Shown here in pieces: positions 1 to 11,841 of a DNA stretch of 64,000 nt (position 1 is its first letter; each line of letters starts with the position of its first letter). Origin of the DNA: Fragilariopsis cylindrus CCMP1102 (Eukaryota > Bacillariophyta > Bacillariophyceae > Bacillariales > Bacillariaceae); assembly GCA_900095095.1 (NCBI GenBank), contig FMBT01000396.1, positions 84,739 through 148,738 on the forward strand, in the 5' to 3' direction. Made by a program: the position numbers and the translations under genes. The notes beneath the pieces are model-generated. The model searched no databases, had not been told where the DNA came from, and saw nothing but the letters and a program-made list of their open reading frames with translations.

Positions 1-1
1 T

Positions 2-169
2 CACAAAGAGACAGCTGCTGAATTGGGTCACCAGCTTGAGATAACCCGAGAAAAGTTAATAGTCCTGACATCAAAGTTGAAAGGAAAGGGAGTTCAAAGA
101 AAGAAACCCAAACTAAGGAGAATCCTTGAGCGAATCGAAAATCATCAAGATTGTTCGTTCGAAATTTAA
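2..169 (+). CDS. C-terminal end of an unidentified gene (partial)
   Basis: An open frame enters from the left edge and stops at TAA 167-169, giving about 55 residues. The tail is rich in Lys, Arg and Glu (segments such as KLKGKGVQRKKPK) and looks helical and charged, as in many nucleic-acid-binding or coiled-coil C-termini. No family is recognisable from this fragment. Most of the gene lies outside the window. Confidence 0.45.
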   Translation, partial: HKETAAELGHQLEITREKLIVLTSKLKGKGVQRKKPKLRRILERIENHQDCSFEI

Positions 170-265
170 TTTATAGAAAAAATTAAACTTGCTTCTTTGT
201 GCTAAATGTAGAATCTTGTCTTTATAAATTGTACCATTTTATTTTTATTGTAACATATCCTCTAT

Positions 266-1129
266 TTAAAGACGAATGGTAGCAGGTCCCTGTATATTAT
301 TAAACATGTCAAACGAGCGTTTGGCGCCTTCGGAAATTTTTTATCTTCGTATTCATTTCTAGGTTCCCATCCTTCACTATCTATAAAATCGGCAGCGCAA
401 AATCCACACTGACCACCCCCTCCACAGTTGCCCAATTTTTGTTTCATTCCTGATTGATTGATAACCCAGAAAGAAGAAGAAGAAAATTGTGAGTATGAAC
501 ATAAGCGGGAAAAAATAAGATAAGGATAATATAATATATTATATACAAATGAAAAAAAATTGGTACTGACTGACCTTTGTACACTTCAATATTGTTGTCC
601 AATAATGTTGTTCGTAAATTGTCTCCAACTTTGCCTTCGATCACAGTCTCTTCACCATCTTTATCACCTAATACTTTTATTGATACGATGGTTCCAACAG
701 GAAATAGATCTACAGGTGGAGATTTAAATTCTATGCTTATTGGTGAGGGTGCCGCTATTAATTGATCCATAATTGCGTCGAACCCTAAATGTTCGACGTT
801 TTGTCCCATAACTGATGCAAGTCGCATTCCACGAGCTGATCTTTCCATTGAGATGCCGCCGCAGATCCATCCTCTCCAAGTTCTGATACATAAACACCAC
901 TAGGTTGACCTTCTTCAACCTCTTCCAAAATCAAACCAAGTGGCTTTTCCAATGATACAGGCAAATCTGTGGTGGCGGTTTCCACGGAGGAAGCCAATCT
1001 CGTCATGGATGGTGCCGTCGTCGACCTGTGCACAAACGCATTAGAGACCAGCGGTAAAGTACAACATATCGCGGCGAAGAACGCGAACACGAAGGATAGT
1101 CGAGAAGATTTGATCGATGTTGTCATCAT
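266..1129 (-). CDS. Plastid-targeted PDZ domain protein with C-terminal [2Fe-2S] ferredoxin domain
   Basis: The preprotein starts MMTTSIKSS and has a hydrophobic signal segment followed by SNAFVHRS, an ASAF-like motif, so plastid import is expected. A PDZ-like domain follows (PLGLILEEVEE, GVYVSELGEDGSAA, GMRLASVMGQNV). After an intron (450-574; GTCAGT...CAG) comes a ferredoxin-type cluster: CGGGGQCGFC, then the fourth Cys in LTCL about 30 residues later. The spacing is C-x5-C-x2-C rather than the usual C-x4-C-x2-C. Exons are 575-1129 and 266-449. Two single-base deletions must be assumed: near 840, between the PDZ halves, and near 300, after which the frame ends NNIQGPATIRL and stops at 266-268. 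A role in plastid electron transfer or Fe-S chemistry is inference; the partner is unknown. Confidence 0.7.
450..574 (-). other. Intron of the PDZ-ferredoxin gene
   Basis: On the minus strand it begins GTCAGTCAG and ends ATCAATCAG. Removing it joins the VYK codons of the PDZ linker to GMKQKLG at the start of the Fe-S domain in frame. Confidence 0.6.
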
Positions 1130-1640
1130 TGTGAATGCAAATATGTGTATTGTATTCGTAGTATGAATATAATATCCAGTATTATGAGCAGACTGGATGA
1201 GCTTTTTCGAAGTGCTGTTGACTATTTTATGAATTCTGAATAACATCTTCTAATCAATCAATGAATGAATCCAAAAAGTTACTGCACAAAATCAAAAGAA
1301 CAACGCACAAAATCAAAAGAACAACGTGCCGTTCACTGACTCAAATAAATTGAAATTACGTCATCAGATTGATTAGCCTCCTTAAGTAAATTATTTAAAA
1401 TTAGCAAATAGTAGTAGCTGATAGTAATCGCGTTAATAATGGTGATATATTTAATAACACGATATTCTTTAAAAAAAACACACTGCAACAATGGGGGAAT
1501 GAGGAATGGCTATGATTTCAACTACTCACAAAGCTAACCGCCGTTAAGAACCGTGTTATTCTAAGAACTCGTAGCTTTATCAACGTTTTCATCCTTGAGG
1601 TCGCCATATTTTTCCCAAAGCAAGATTCGCCTGGCCTACC
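1130..1640. other. Intergenic, divergent promoter region
   Basis: This gap lies between the divergent starts of the PDZ-ferredoxin gene and the small membrane protein gene. A short imperfect repeat (CACAAAATCAAAAGAACAAC, twice at about 1286-1325) is visible. No RNA gene or further coding sequence was recognised. Confidence 0.4.
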
Positions 1641-2108
1641 ATGGCCGACGTAGACGACAATTACAATTTCGATGGGGACCACCGACATCATCACCCTCAA
1701 CGAAGCTCGCCATCATGTACGAAACTAGAATGTATTCGGTTGGTACAAGAATTCTCTGCAAAAATTGTTCTGGAAGTAGTGGGAGGTGGAGGTGCTATTT
1801 GGGGATTCAGCGAAGTTTTAGGTTTACGGACCACTGAAAACCGAGATCTTTGGCGTACAATCGCTATGTGTATCGCATTTTTATTCTTTTTAAGATGGTC
1901 CAGGCAACTACGAAGTAAATACTTGCTTCTATCGTCGTCGTCGTCGTCGTCTTTGAACGCACTAGATCAAAGGAAAAACAATGCAGACGACAATGGGCAC
2001 AGCCTAGAGTTAGATGAGATAGATGGGTTATTCCTACAAACTGAATCTGTGGAGTCCACCGCACTCACGCCACCAAAATTATCACACAAAAAAATATCCC
2101 AATATTAA
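1641..2108 (+). CDS. Hypothetical small single-pass membrane protein
   Basis: An intact 155-codon frame starts at ATG 1641 in a good context (CCATGG). The N-terminus is acidic and His-rich. The middle (LVQEFSAKIVLEVVGGGGAIWGF) is conserved-looking and is followed by a hydrophobic segment around residues 73-87 (TIAMCIAFLFFLRW). A serine run encoded by TCG repeats and a polar tail ending KKISQY complete it. No family was recognised. The glycine-rich stretch and membrane segment suggest an organelle or endomembrane location, which is inference. Confidence 0.5.
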   Translation: MADVDDNYNFDGDHRHHHPQRSSPSCTKLECIRLVQEFSAKIVLEVVGGGGAIWGFSEVLGLRTTENRDLWRTIAMCIAFLFFLRWSRQLRSKYLLLSSSSSSSLNALDQRKNNADDNGHSLELDEIDGLFLQTESVESTALTPPKLSHKKISQY

Positions 2109-2899
2109 ATGAATATTATCGCTGAGATGTCCGCCTGTGCAAACAATGCTACTATCATTTTTACCATTCTATAAAGATGTTATCGGTGGGAGGATATATA
2201 TCTACTCTGTCTATTATTTGATATTGTACTGACGCATTAAATAATGCCATATGGAAGACGAAGCATTTATTTGGTATTTGACTAATTGGGATTTTGAAAA
2301 AGAAACTTACCCAGTGTATTATATAAATATAAAGGAAATAAAGTGCCGACAACAACCGATGCAGAGAGACCCCAAAACCTTTGAAGAATTCAGGACACAG
2401 TCAGTATGCCCTGTTATTCTCCTTTTTCGAAGAATGCAGGCTATATCTACCGTATAATCAAATCATCAGATGACAAACAAAAATTGTGACATTAAAAGTG
2501 ATATATGAACAGATTTATGAAAATGTCAGTAACAGTACTGATACTGTATAAAACAATATAGCTAGTTGAGTATCCATATTTGAATTAGCCACTTTTGGTG
2601 CAACTACAGTAGATTCATTCGATTCGATTCATTCAAGATTGTTGTTTGCATTATTATTAGGAGCTGACTTAGTGCTTTGTGAGCAATTCAGTCCCGTTTA
2701 AATTGTATCCAAATTCTTGTTCTTTCAAAATCAAAATTGTTGGTTTTGATGATGTAGACTCCATGCTAGTTTCGAAACGGATTTGTAACCGATTCCGAAA
2801 GATGCCGACACTACAATGAAACTACTATATTGTTCCTCCAGTATCTAGTACAAGTATAAACAATAACAAATAAGATAGCAATAGATAGTATCCAACATC
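2109..2899. other. Intergenic region
   Basis: About 790 bp of AT-rich DNA lies between two plus-strand genes. Short frames here, such as one at 2251-2457, show no recognisable protein features. A GATTC/TTCATTC-type short repeat occurs near 2610-2640. Presumably it holds the 3' UTR and the promoter of the phosphatase gene. Confidence 0.35.
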
Positions 2900-4454
2900 A
2901 TGCACTGGAATACATTACAGGAAATTTTTGTCGTCGTGGCGACAGCCATGACTATTCTGCAGTTGTCATTATCGATCGCGCCCGTATTGTCGTTGTCTCA
3001 TTCTTCGTATTATTCCTCGACCACAATAAGTGATGATAAACCACGATGGTTGGTTTCTCTTCGAGGTGGTGCGGTCGGCAGCGATGGCAACAAAGATAAA
3101 ATAACAAGCGATAGCGACGAAAAAAATGACAGCATGAAGGAAGAAGAGATTTGTGATGCCCATACAAAGACTAGTACCAGTACTAGTACTACCGAGATTG
3201 AGAAGGAGGAGGACAACAAAAAACCTGAACCATCGCATTCGTATCGTACAGTTCAAGTTCAGGTTATTCACCGCCACGGAGATCGAACACCAATTACTCC
3301 ATTGAATAATGAAGAGTATTGGGGAAAATCTTTGGTACCCGATGACTTAATGAAGAAATTGCTGAAGGAACCAATATTTTACGTCATGATAATATCAATA
3401 CTAACAACACCAATACACAGAATCATGCTGCCGTCGGAAGAGGACCGTTTGGTAAACTCACGAAATAGGATTGTTGCATATGATTGAAGTCGGAATAGCC
3501 TGAAGGAAGAGTTAGAAAATGACACGATATGGGCAGAAACAGTTACAGCAACCGTACCACAAAAACGGTTACAAATAATGGTGTTCAGATACAACTTACG
3601 CCTAAAGATATCCGAGTATATTCTACTGATTTTGCTAGAACTATTCAAAGCGCACAAGGATTACTGGTGGGATTCTTTCCAGAGAACAACAACATGATAA
3701 TCGATATCGACTGTCGTGATACGACTCAATGGATGATCCCCGATCCACAACCAAGACAAACACGAGAACAAGAACTTCTAGAGAGTCATTAGCTCAACGA
3801 CCACACGTTGTAGAGAAAGAAGCGACTATGCGACATCTGGCAGTAAGAGTAACACAAGAACTGTTGCCACTATTACAAGATGGAGCATTTGATATCTCAT
3901 TTGGCGTAGAAGATAACGAGGACGATGAGATAGACTCTTCTCCCACTTTATCCTGGATTCAACTCACTGAAATCACCAAGTGTCTTAGCGTACGAAGTAT
4001 GCTACCGGAATCAATAACTGTAGAGGACCAACAGGCATTATCAGATCACACTGCATGGAAATGGTTCCAATCCCTCCGTTCTCCACGATTGGCATATTTA
4101 TCCATGCGTCGGTTTACAAAAACGCTCGCAATGACAATGCAACGAAACGAACAAGAGCCGCCTCTAATTGTGTATAGTTGTCATGACTCTTCATTGATCG
4201 GTCTTCTTTGTGCATTGAATTTAGAACAACCATCACGTTGGCCAGAATATGGTGCAGTTATGAAATTGGAATTACTGGAAAAGAAAACGCAAGTAGATGG
4301 GGAAGAAGATAATGGCGATGTCGAATATGTACTTCGATTTTATCTAAATGGGGAACTGCTTCGCTCCATGTGGAATGACGATTTGCGCGAAGAACTTTCT
4401 CTAGAAGAATTCATCCACTATACTTCAACGGTAGGTAAGGATGAAATTTTTTGA
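2900..4454 (+). CDS. Histidine acid phosphatase family protein (frame interrupted)
   Basis: Member of the histidine phosphatase superfamily, clade 2, which hydrolyses phosphomonoesters, phytate or inositol pyrophosphates. The N-terminus has a hydrophobic signal or anchor. The catalytic motif RHGDRTP sits near residues 125-131. Downstream are PFGKLTK and GLLHMIEVG (the family's G-x-LT..G segment), VYSTDFARTIQSAQ and the C-terminal catalytic CHDSSLIGLL, ending at TGA 4452-4454. These pieces lie in different frames; five one-base deletions (near 3366, 3468, 3495, 3530 and 3785) would reconnect them, three of them in short A runs. I read this as sequencing error, though a decayed copy is possible. 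Extracellular or lysosomal location is inferred from the signal. Confidence 0.75.
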
Positions 4455-4544
4455 TGAGGTTCACCAATAGTAGCTAGCTGAGGTAGAATAAAAATACTTT
4501 ATTGTGGGAAATTTTAAACTGGTAGCATTTTCTCTCTTTATATT

Positions 4545-7503
4545 TTACTGCTCCTCTATCTTTCTTTTTGCATGATAATTATCTAAGATTGTTGTATCAT
4601 GTTTGTTGATGTCACGGACAAGTCCGCAATCCTTAACCAATTGTACCAATTCGTCGTCTACAGTATTATTATCGATCGCCTCGTTCAATGATTGTAGCGC
4701 CACTCCAATCGATGGTGGAATTTTTCTTTCCCGTACCAGAGCTTCTAGTACGGGACCACGTAACAACGAACCAAAAACTATCAGATTTCTAACTTGTTGA
4801 AATAAAATCATTATGGTATATTCCAAAACGTCAACAGGATTTGTTGTCACATCAGTATTGGTTAGCAGATGATTCAATTGTTGTTTGCGAGAAAATAAAA
4901 GGTTCTTTTCAGCTTTCTTGTCCAATTTTTTATATGGTAGACCACATAGTGTTAAACAATTTTCTTCGGCGTATGATAAGAAATCCATATCCCCCGGGCG
5001 GAATAACGTGCTGTCAATATCCTCATCTTCTCCTTCTTGTGACTTAACAAGCCTCCTCTGTAACATTCTCCTCCACATTTTTTCCATAGTCTTGACAAAA
5101 CGATCCCAGTATTTCCGGAAAAACTTTCTCGTAGGACGGCGAGTGGCTCTCTTGGTGATGGACACGATAAGTAGCTTTGAGGGTGACGACGAGCTGTAAT
5201 GTCAACATCAATACAATATGGAGGGAGACCACAAGAAAGATCTCCATTCTCCTCTTTCGCTTCAGTAGTGGGGTGTACAAACGTAAAAATACTATCTTCT
5301 TCATCTTCATCTTGAAACAAGCGATACTGAGTAATTCTACTGGTCAAGTCGGCGCATGGACCTCGTAAAAATTCTTCTTGTAACTTTTTCATAGATATCT
5401 CGTCGAAAATATTATCAGAGTTATTGGATGCAAATAGAATAAATTTCGCTTGGGCTTGTATGATATGACAAAGAATGATAAAAGCATCTTGGAATGCAGC
5501 TTCAACACTGCGGACCTTTGCAGCAGCATCCTTACGACTAATATTATTAGACTTTGAGTTCATTTCGGATCGTAATCGTTGTAATTCGCATTTACTCCTC
5601 GTTCACATTGTTTGATAAATGATCCTGTATACAGTTCTTGTCTACAAAAAGTAACAACCAAACTTGGTATCTCGCTACTATCATCTTTTTGTTCCCAGTC
5701 CATAAATTGTTGTAAGAAACTATCGGATGATATTTCATCATCGTTTTGAAACGATGGGTAGGATTCGATGATTGCAGCTACAACGATTGATAGGGAACAA
5801 CAGCACCCACTGATGCGTTCTTTGTTTCCTTTGAGGACGACTTGTTGTTATGTTTGGAACTTTTATTATTACCTTTTCGTTTGGATTTCGACTTTCCACT
5901 GTTGCGAGCTGTTGTTGACTCTTCATTATCGTTGTCATCGTCATTGTCGATTTCATCTTCGTTATCCCCATTTATATCAGCTTGAATGATTTTATTGGCT
6001 CGAATCTTTGCATATCCTGTACTAATTGGGATAAATTTTAGTTTCTATGTGCTTTACTATCTCATTTGATACCACAATTGCTTGATATTTTCCGATCACT
6101 GCTATTCCATCGGTAGATGAGGTGTTGAACCCAGATTTTTCAAGTATACTAGGTACGATAGTTGACTTGATCAAATCTACTGGTAGGTATTCCTGCAGGT
6201 CCATTACTTCGGACATTATTGGTGATGACAAATAATTCTGGATTCCTACCCGGAGTTGTTGTAAGGTATTATCATTAACGAGGACTTCATCGTCATCATC
6301 AGTAGTTCCGATCATTGTCACATCTGGAAAGACATCACAGACCAGAGTCGTTATTTGAGTGACAGAAAGACCTTGCTGATATTGACGTTGTGCACGTTCC
6401 ATTGTAATATAACCATTGGCTGTGATAAATTCAAGAATATCTTGTTCTTGTCGCTTCCGGTACGATGTGGGTAAAAACATCGCCGTTTGAGACGTAGCAG
6501 TATCCATATGAATTTCTCCCTTAATTATTGTGCATGATTCTTTTTCATTAAGCCAATCTAAAACTTGGTTGAGTTCCCAGTCTTGTTTTTGACAGATAGT
6601 ATCGATATGTGTAGGTTCACCAAGACGTCTAAAGTATTCGATAACATCTTGCTTTTGTCTATACACGAAACGGTCCGAAACCAATTTTTTGGAATCATCC
6701 ATAAGTCTTATAATACCATCAGCGCAGTTATTGCTGGTCGTAACTACATAGTTTAAAATTTCCTCTCGAGATAAGGAGTAACGATTCATCAGGTCCGAAA
6801 TCAAGACGCTGTCTTCATCATTGACTTTCATAACGACTTCTGCGCGGATTGTTTCCCAATACAGTTTGGATACGAGTTCTACATTATTGTGGACTCCACC
6901 ACCGATGATACTACCCAAAACTGTCACCTCGGATAATGATTCTACTAGTAGAAGAGTTTTCCAAAGTAATGATTCTTCTTGGTGATGAGGCAGTGATGAT
7001 GGTAGGAATAGTTCGTAATCCACATTGATCTCACGACATAAGTCTCGAAGCGAAGCGCGACCACCCACTTTAACTTCACTACCATTACTATAACTTAAGA
7101 TTCCTTTCTTAGTATCGTCTTTTGTTAGTTCCAGTCGATGTATAAGATCATTGATTACACCTTTTGGAGTTGTATAATAACAATCATTGGTAATAGTGGA
7201 AATCAACTGGGATCGGGAATTTTTATCAACCTTTGAACTTTCTTTCAGTCGTTGTGTAAATTTTCGATACGATTCAAGGCTATCGTCTAAGTCGTAGTCG
7301 TCGTCGTCGTCGTCGTCGTCACTGGCGTGATCTTCCTCGTCGTGAAAATGTCCCAGCGTCACGAGCTGGTTAAGCACCTGGTTCGCATTATTGTCGGATA
7401 TCATCCTATGTATAGCAGCATAATCGACCTGCTGTGGCTTAGAAGTGACGATAGTAGTATAGAATTGCGTCGTAATCACTGTAAGAACTAATTCAAGCTT
7501 CAA
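4545..7503 (-). CDS. UFL1: E3 UFM1-protein ligase 1 homologue (frame interrupted)
   Basis: UFL1 transfers the ubiquitin-like modifier UFM1 to substrates, including ribosomes at the ER. Family-like segments in order are YYTTPKGVINDLIHRL, GGRASLRDLCREINVDYELF, SLSREEILNYVVTT, MFLPTSYRKRQEQDILEF, NGYITMERAQR, LPVDLIKSTIVPSILEK and IVVSNEIVKHIE, which parallel the winged-helix half of animal UFL1. A charged Lys/Asn-rich linker and a helical C-terminal half (AAFQDAFIILCHIIQAQAKF; KFFRKYWDRFVKTMEKMWRR) follow. The long frame covers 6022-7503; the rest is split by one-base deletions near 6019, 5990, 5805, 5571 and 5163. An Asp run lies at about 7300-7320. The true start is unresolved: the frame opens at TTG 7503 and its first in-frame ATG is 7404. 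No intron is needed. Confidence 0.75.
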
Positions 7504-7823
7504 GCATTATTATATGCGAGAAGCAATAAGATAAATTTTATTTCTGATTTCTTCGTCGTAATTATTCTTCATTATGTTCATTATTATTTTCCCAAAGGAT
7601 CTTTAAAAAACATAACATTAATAAAATCATCACGACCTCTTTCGGTAGGAGACTACACGCTATTATATGGCCTTATTTTTTGTGGGGCTACGAGTTTCTT
7701 TTTCCGCTTTTTACGCGCGCCGAAATCAAAAAAACATCAACTCGACGAACCGTATCGTTATTTTAATACATAATACACACTGTACTCTGTTTTTCATTCA
7801 GGGCTCTTACCATCATAGATACC
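7504..7823. other. Divergent promoter region between UFL1 and MAGOH
   Basis: AT-rich intergenic DNA containing the 5' ends of both neighbouring genes. The missing N-terminal codons of UFL1 may lie here. Nothing else was recognised. Confidence 0.35.
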
Positions 7824-8526
7824 ATGGCGAATGTTGCTTATTACAATGATGAGGAATTCTATCTTCGAGTATACATGGGTCACAAGTCACGGTAAGGTTC
7901 TTGTCTTGTCTTGTCTTGTCTGAAACCGATTTGTATTCTCTTGTTACCCAAAAATCGAATAAACTTACCTCCCTCTTTCTTTTTTTCCCTTCCCATAGGC
8001 GGTTTGGTCACGAATTTATGGTAAGAAAATTGATAGATACTTCGATAGCCTGCTGGATAAAACACAGTATCAACTTTTCGTCTTCACTCTGTCTCTAATC
8101 TATTCTTTCAAATCTGTTTTTTCTCATTCTGCTACTAACTACAAAACAATAGGAATTTGAGGTCTGCCCATCGGGGAAACTTCGATACGCTAACAATAGC
8201 AACTACAAGGATGATACAATCATTCGAAGAGAGGTTTGTTTGGGACCTGCTGTTGTTTCTGAATTAAAACGAATTATACGGATGTCAGAAATAACACAAG
8301 TCGATGATGAGCGATGGGAAGAACCACCATCCGCACGACGATGGGAACTTGAAATCAAAATAGGGAATGAACATATTGTTTTAATTGTGCTGAAATTATG
8401 TCATTAAATGACATCAAAGATTCACCAGATCCGAATGGGTTAACAGTTTTATACTATCTCACTCAAGATCTGAAGTGTTTCATTATGAGTCTGATTAATT
8501 TACATTTCAAGAAAAAACCGATTTGA
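7824..8526 (+). CDS. MAGOH: Mago nashi protein, exon junction complex subunit
   Basis: MAGOH pairs with Y14 (RBM8A) in the exon junction complex, which marks spliced mRNA in the nucleus. Exon 1 (7824-7891) encodes [12 protein letters not shown], exon 2 (7999-8020) is a 22-nt micro-exon encoding FGHEFM, and exon 3 (8153-8526) encodes [43 protein letters not shown] and LHFKKKPI before TGA. All are hallmark segments of the roughly 146-residue family. A one-base T deletion near 8385 breaks exon 3 between HIVLI and [12 protein letters not shown]. The ATG is in CCATGG. Intron 1 carries a TTGTC tandem repeat at its start. Confidence 0.93.
7999..8020 (+). other. 22-nt micro-exon of MAGOH
   Basis: It is flanked by CATAG on the left and GTAAGA on the right. 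Its 22 bases complete the Arg codon opened by exon 1 and supply FGHEFM, which matches the universally conserved FGHEF of MAGOH. Its identity is therefore fixed by protein conservation. Confidence 0.85.
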
Positions 8527-8961
8527 ATTCCATCATCATTAATAATAATTCTCGATAATCGATTCAAAAGGTGAGGATGTAATGTAACACGTCATCTATT
8601 CAAATCAAATAGGGGGAGGTTAAAAATAATATATAGAAATAGACGGGGTTTAAGTTTACGTTACTGTACAGGTCGTTTTTCTTTCCTGCCTGGCCTTAAT
8701 GTGTAAGGAAGATAATTATTATGTGCTGATTGAAAATAATATAGTAGCGGCTGATATATTTTAGTACACAGCGCTACTAGCAAAGGAAGAATAATATCTA
8801 GTTGTATTGACGATGTCCAATAATGATGATCAGGATCAGCAACCGTTTTGACAATACCTGATAGGCCGTTAAAGCTGGTTGGAACCAACCTTCATGTTAG
8901 ATATCATCACATAATACATAGACGTATTTCTATAGTGACGCAGCGCAATGAATGCATCGTT
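8527..8961. other. Convergent intergenic region
   Basis: It separates the 3' end of MAGOH from the 3' end of the ABCG transporter. The only longer frame (8661-8888, minus) has no recognisable features. Confidence 0.35.
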
Positions 8962-11841
8962 TTAGTAGAATTTTGTTGCCTTCTTGGTTAAAATGAATAG
9001 CGCAATCAGGCGGAATACGATGAAGAGAGAACCAAGAACTAAGTAATACCACCAGACATCATCTGCATCTGCGTTGGTACTCGACAAAATACTTCACACG
9101 TATTGACTTCGGACGTAATATTGGCGCAACGGTCCCCACCAAATTCCGCCACCAAGAGAATTCGAACGGCGTACGTCAAAGGACATATAACTAATCCAAG
9201 ACAACCATACAGGAATAAGTTCTGGTGAACAAAGAATCCTAGACAAATATATATGAAATATAGTATCAGAACACCAATAGCAAAAAGAGAAAGAAGATCA
9301 GGAAAAGTACTATGATTTCGATTCAAGATAGAGACAAGAAGAGATCGGACACGTACCAGAAAAAAGGATTTGGGGCAGCAACACTGCAGGCAATAACTCT
9401 ATTGCTGACGAGGCGCTTTCGGTACTACATCCTACCATGACACCGAGGGCAGCTGATCCACAGGCGAGTAAGTACACAGTAGTCCATAGCATCCAATATT
9501 CCATGGCGAAGCCGACCAAAAAGTAAGTAATTACGGTTGATACAGTTACTTGCATAGCAGTGACAAGAAGTTCAATGGTTAATCTTGATGCGAAGTACGC
9601 GAGTACTGAATAGTGGTTTGTAGAGTACTCTCGCAGAAACACAGGACGCTCTTCAGGGAAACAAGTAAGGCTAGGAAGGGCGACGGAAAAGACATTTGCA
9701 AGTAAAGCCATCAAAAGAGCTCCGAATGTACTCTGTGCATTGATATATTTAGAGAAATCGTTGTCTTATTCAATGATAATAACAATAACAATAACAATAA
9801 CAATAACAATAATAATAACAGTAATAATAACAGTAATAATAACAGTAACAATAACAAAAAAGGCTCGTTGAAAATTAGTGCACGAAGGATTGAAATTGAA
9901 TACAATATTTATCAAACAGAAGAATCGTACCTGCAACCTGGTAGAAAATACATCCAATTAATAATGATACAAACGTTGTCATCATACTCCTTGTTTTCAA
10001 CGTGTGTGTGTTACGGTACAAATTTTTGATTTCTCGATCGAACAAAAGTCGAGTCTGAGCAACAAATCCTTGCTTTACCGATTGGTAATCGCCAGGACCA
10101 GCTATGCTGATTCTTAGAGGATTGTTTCCTTTTCCATTAGAATAAGCTGGTTCCGAATATGCACGTTGATCGGGGGTAAAGAAACCAGAACATTCCATCT
10201 CGTCGATAGAATGTGTCAATGCTACGCGCATGATGTGATCTGCAGGATTAAAATGAACTGGGACAGGGTAACCACGCTCCTTAAAATAGCTAGGTATAGA
10301 AGAAACCGACCCATTGTACATAACTCGTCCTTTGTTGAGTAGAATCAGACGATCAAATGAGCTGAAAATTTCTGATGATGGTTGATGGATGGTGACTAAG
10401 ACAGTTGAGCCTCTAGACGCAATCTTCCGTAAAAGATTGCAAAGTAACAGCGCGTTGTGCGAGTCTAAGCCAGATGTTGGTTCGTCCAAGAATACAAGTG
10501 GTGGTTCTGTGACAAGTTCAACACCTATAAAAGAATAAAATATAATATCAAACCTGATGAGGGATATATACAAAAACGAAATATTGCCTGTGAACAATGA
10601 TTTCTTTAATGTCATCTTTTCGATGCCACGCTTACCAACGGCTGTCCTCTTTCTTTCACCGCCTGAAATACCCTTCAACAATGCTCCCCTGTTTTTTTTT
10701 GGTGCGATCAAATTGTAAATCATAGTATTTAGTTAGTATTTCAGATAATATATTGATTGATCGATCAACTCACATTTTCAGACTAGAACAATCACATATT
10801 ATATAGCTTACCAACGATGACATTAGCACAGCTTAATAGACCCAGTTCCTCCAACATATCTTCTGTGAGTTCACCGATAGCTTCATCCGTTGTAGTTCTC
10901 GGCAGACGAAGTTTGGCTGAGAATCGAATGGCTTCTCGTGGAGTAGCTGTTATCTGAAGCGATTCATCTTGGGCAACAAAGGCGATTTTTCGTCGTACAC
11001 TAATTTTAGTAGGGTCTATACTATAATTATTTATCCGTATGTCGGATTCAATAACAAGCTTGTCTCCCTGTGAGCGAACTCTTCCTGCTAAAATATTAAG
11101 TAATGATGTCTGGATGACACAGTCACAATTACGAAACATAATATAATATACAGTCAGAAGGAGGGAAAAAAGAGAAAGAAAGAAAAATTGAGGTTCGATT
11201 TACACCAATAAATGATTGATTCGTAAAGCAGCAGCAGCAGCAGCAGCTAGAAATTTCCCCACGTACCTTTCCAGATCCACTAGGGCCCATAATAGCTGTG
11301 ACTTGCTTTGAAGGAACGTCTCCCCAAACGTTATCTAATATTTTGTTATCTAGTATTTTCATATTTACATTTGCCCATCTCAGATCATAACCACCCGAGA
11401 ATGATCCATCAGAATCACTATATCGGTGTTTCGAATTGCACCCTATGTCACTTTCATCTAGATTTACTTCCGTGCTCTCACCGTCTATATTTATTTCTCT
11501 GTCTTTTTCGACTTCGTTCTGAATCGTAATGCGGGATTCGTCTACCCAAAGCTCATGATAGGTACCATCATCGTCGTGAATAAAATCTTTATGATTGATA
11601 ATGGCACACATCGTCTTATTCTGATTGATTAACTTTGGACGTATATCAACTACTATAGCATCATTAAGTATGCGATCCTTTAACCGTGTAGAAATATTTT
11701 ATCTCGTATTATGTGTGGATGCAGGTATTTGACAGGAAACGACACGATTTGTTCTTTCTTTGTTTTTATACAACCTTCAGCCATTATTTTACTTTCCCCT
11801 ACGATTTTGTCTTCATATACTTTATCTGTTTGAGTCGCCAT
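8962..11841 (-). CDS. ABCG (white/brown type) half-transporter
   Basis: An ABC transporter with the ABCG order: nucleotide-binding domain first, then six membrane helices. Walker A is GPSGSGK|TSLLNILAG (split by intron 1), signature KGISGGERKRTAVG, Walker B PLVFLDEPTSGLDS and H-loop VTIHQPSSEIF. The membrane half includes NVFSVALPSL, FPEERPVFLREYS, FSGFFV, IPVWLSWISY and CPLTYAVRIL, ending LFILTKKATKFY. Exons are 11267-11841, 10812-11109, 10636-10688, 9931-10524, 9357-9732 and 8962-9238. One-base deletions are needed near 11695 (otherwise ATG 11611 would look like the start), near 9227, 9190 and 9075, and probably at the exon 2/3 join, where the phases disagree by one. It probably exports lipids or other hydrophobic compounds as a dimer; the substrate cannot be told. 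Confidence 0.88.
9774..9857. repeat. Hexanucleotide/trinucleotide repeat inside an ABCG intron
   Basis: AATAAC-type repeats with later AATAATAACAGT variants lie wholly inside the fourth intron (9733-9930) of the transporter. Spurious poly-Leu and Ile/Val frames on the minus strand come from this tract. Confidence 0.9.

Noticed and set aside
2900-4454. Calling the acid phosphatase a pseudogene
   Set aside because: Its five breaks are the same one-base-deletion type seen in essential genes across the window, and catalytic motifs are intact.
9711-9957. Minus-strand poly-Leu and Ile/Val-rich frames
   Set aside because: They arise from translating the AATAAC repeat in an ABCG intron and have no independent support.
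11267-11611. ATG 11611 as the start of the ABC transporter
   Set aside because: After one missing base near 11695 the frame continues upstream to ATG 11841 with protein-like sequence (MATQTDKVYEDKIVGESK), so 11611 is probably internal.
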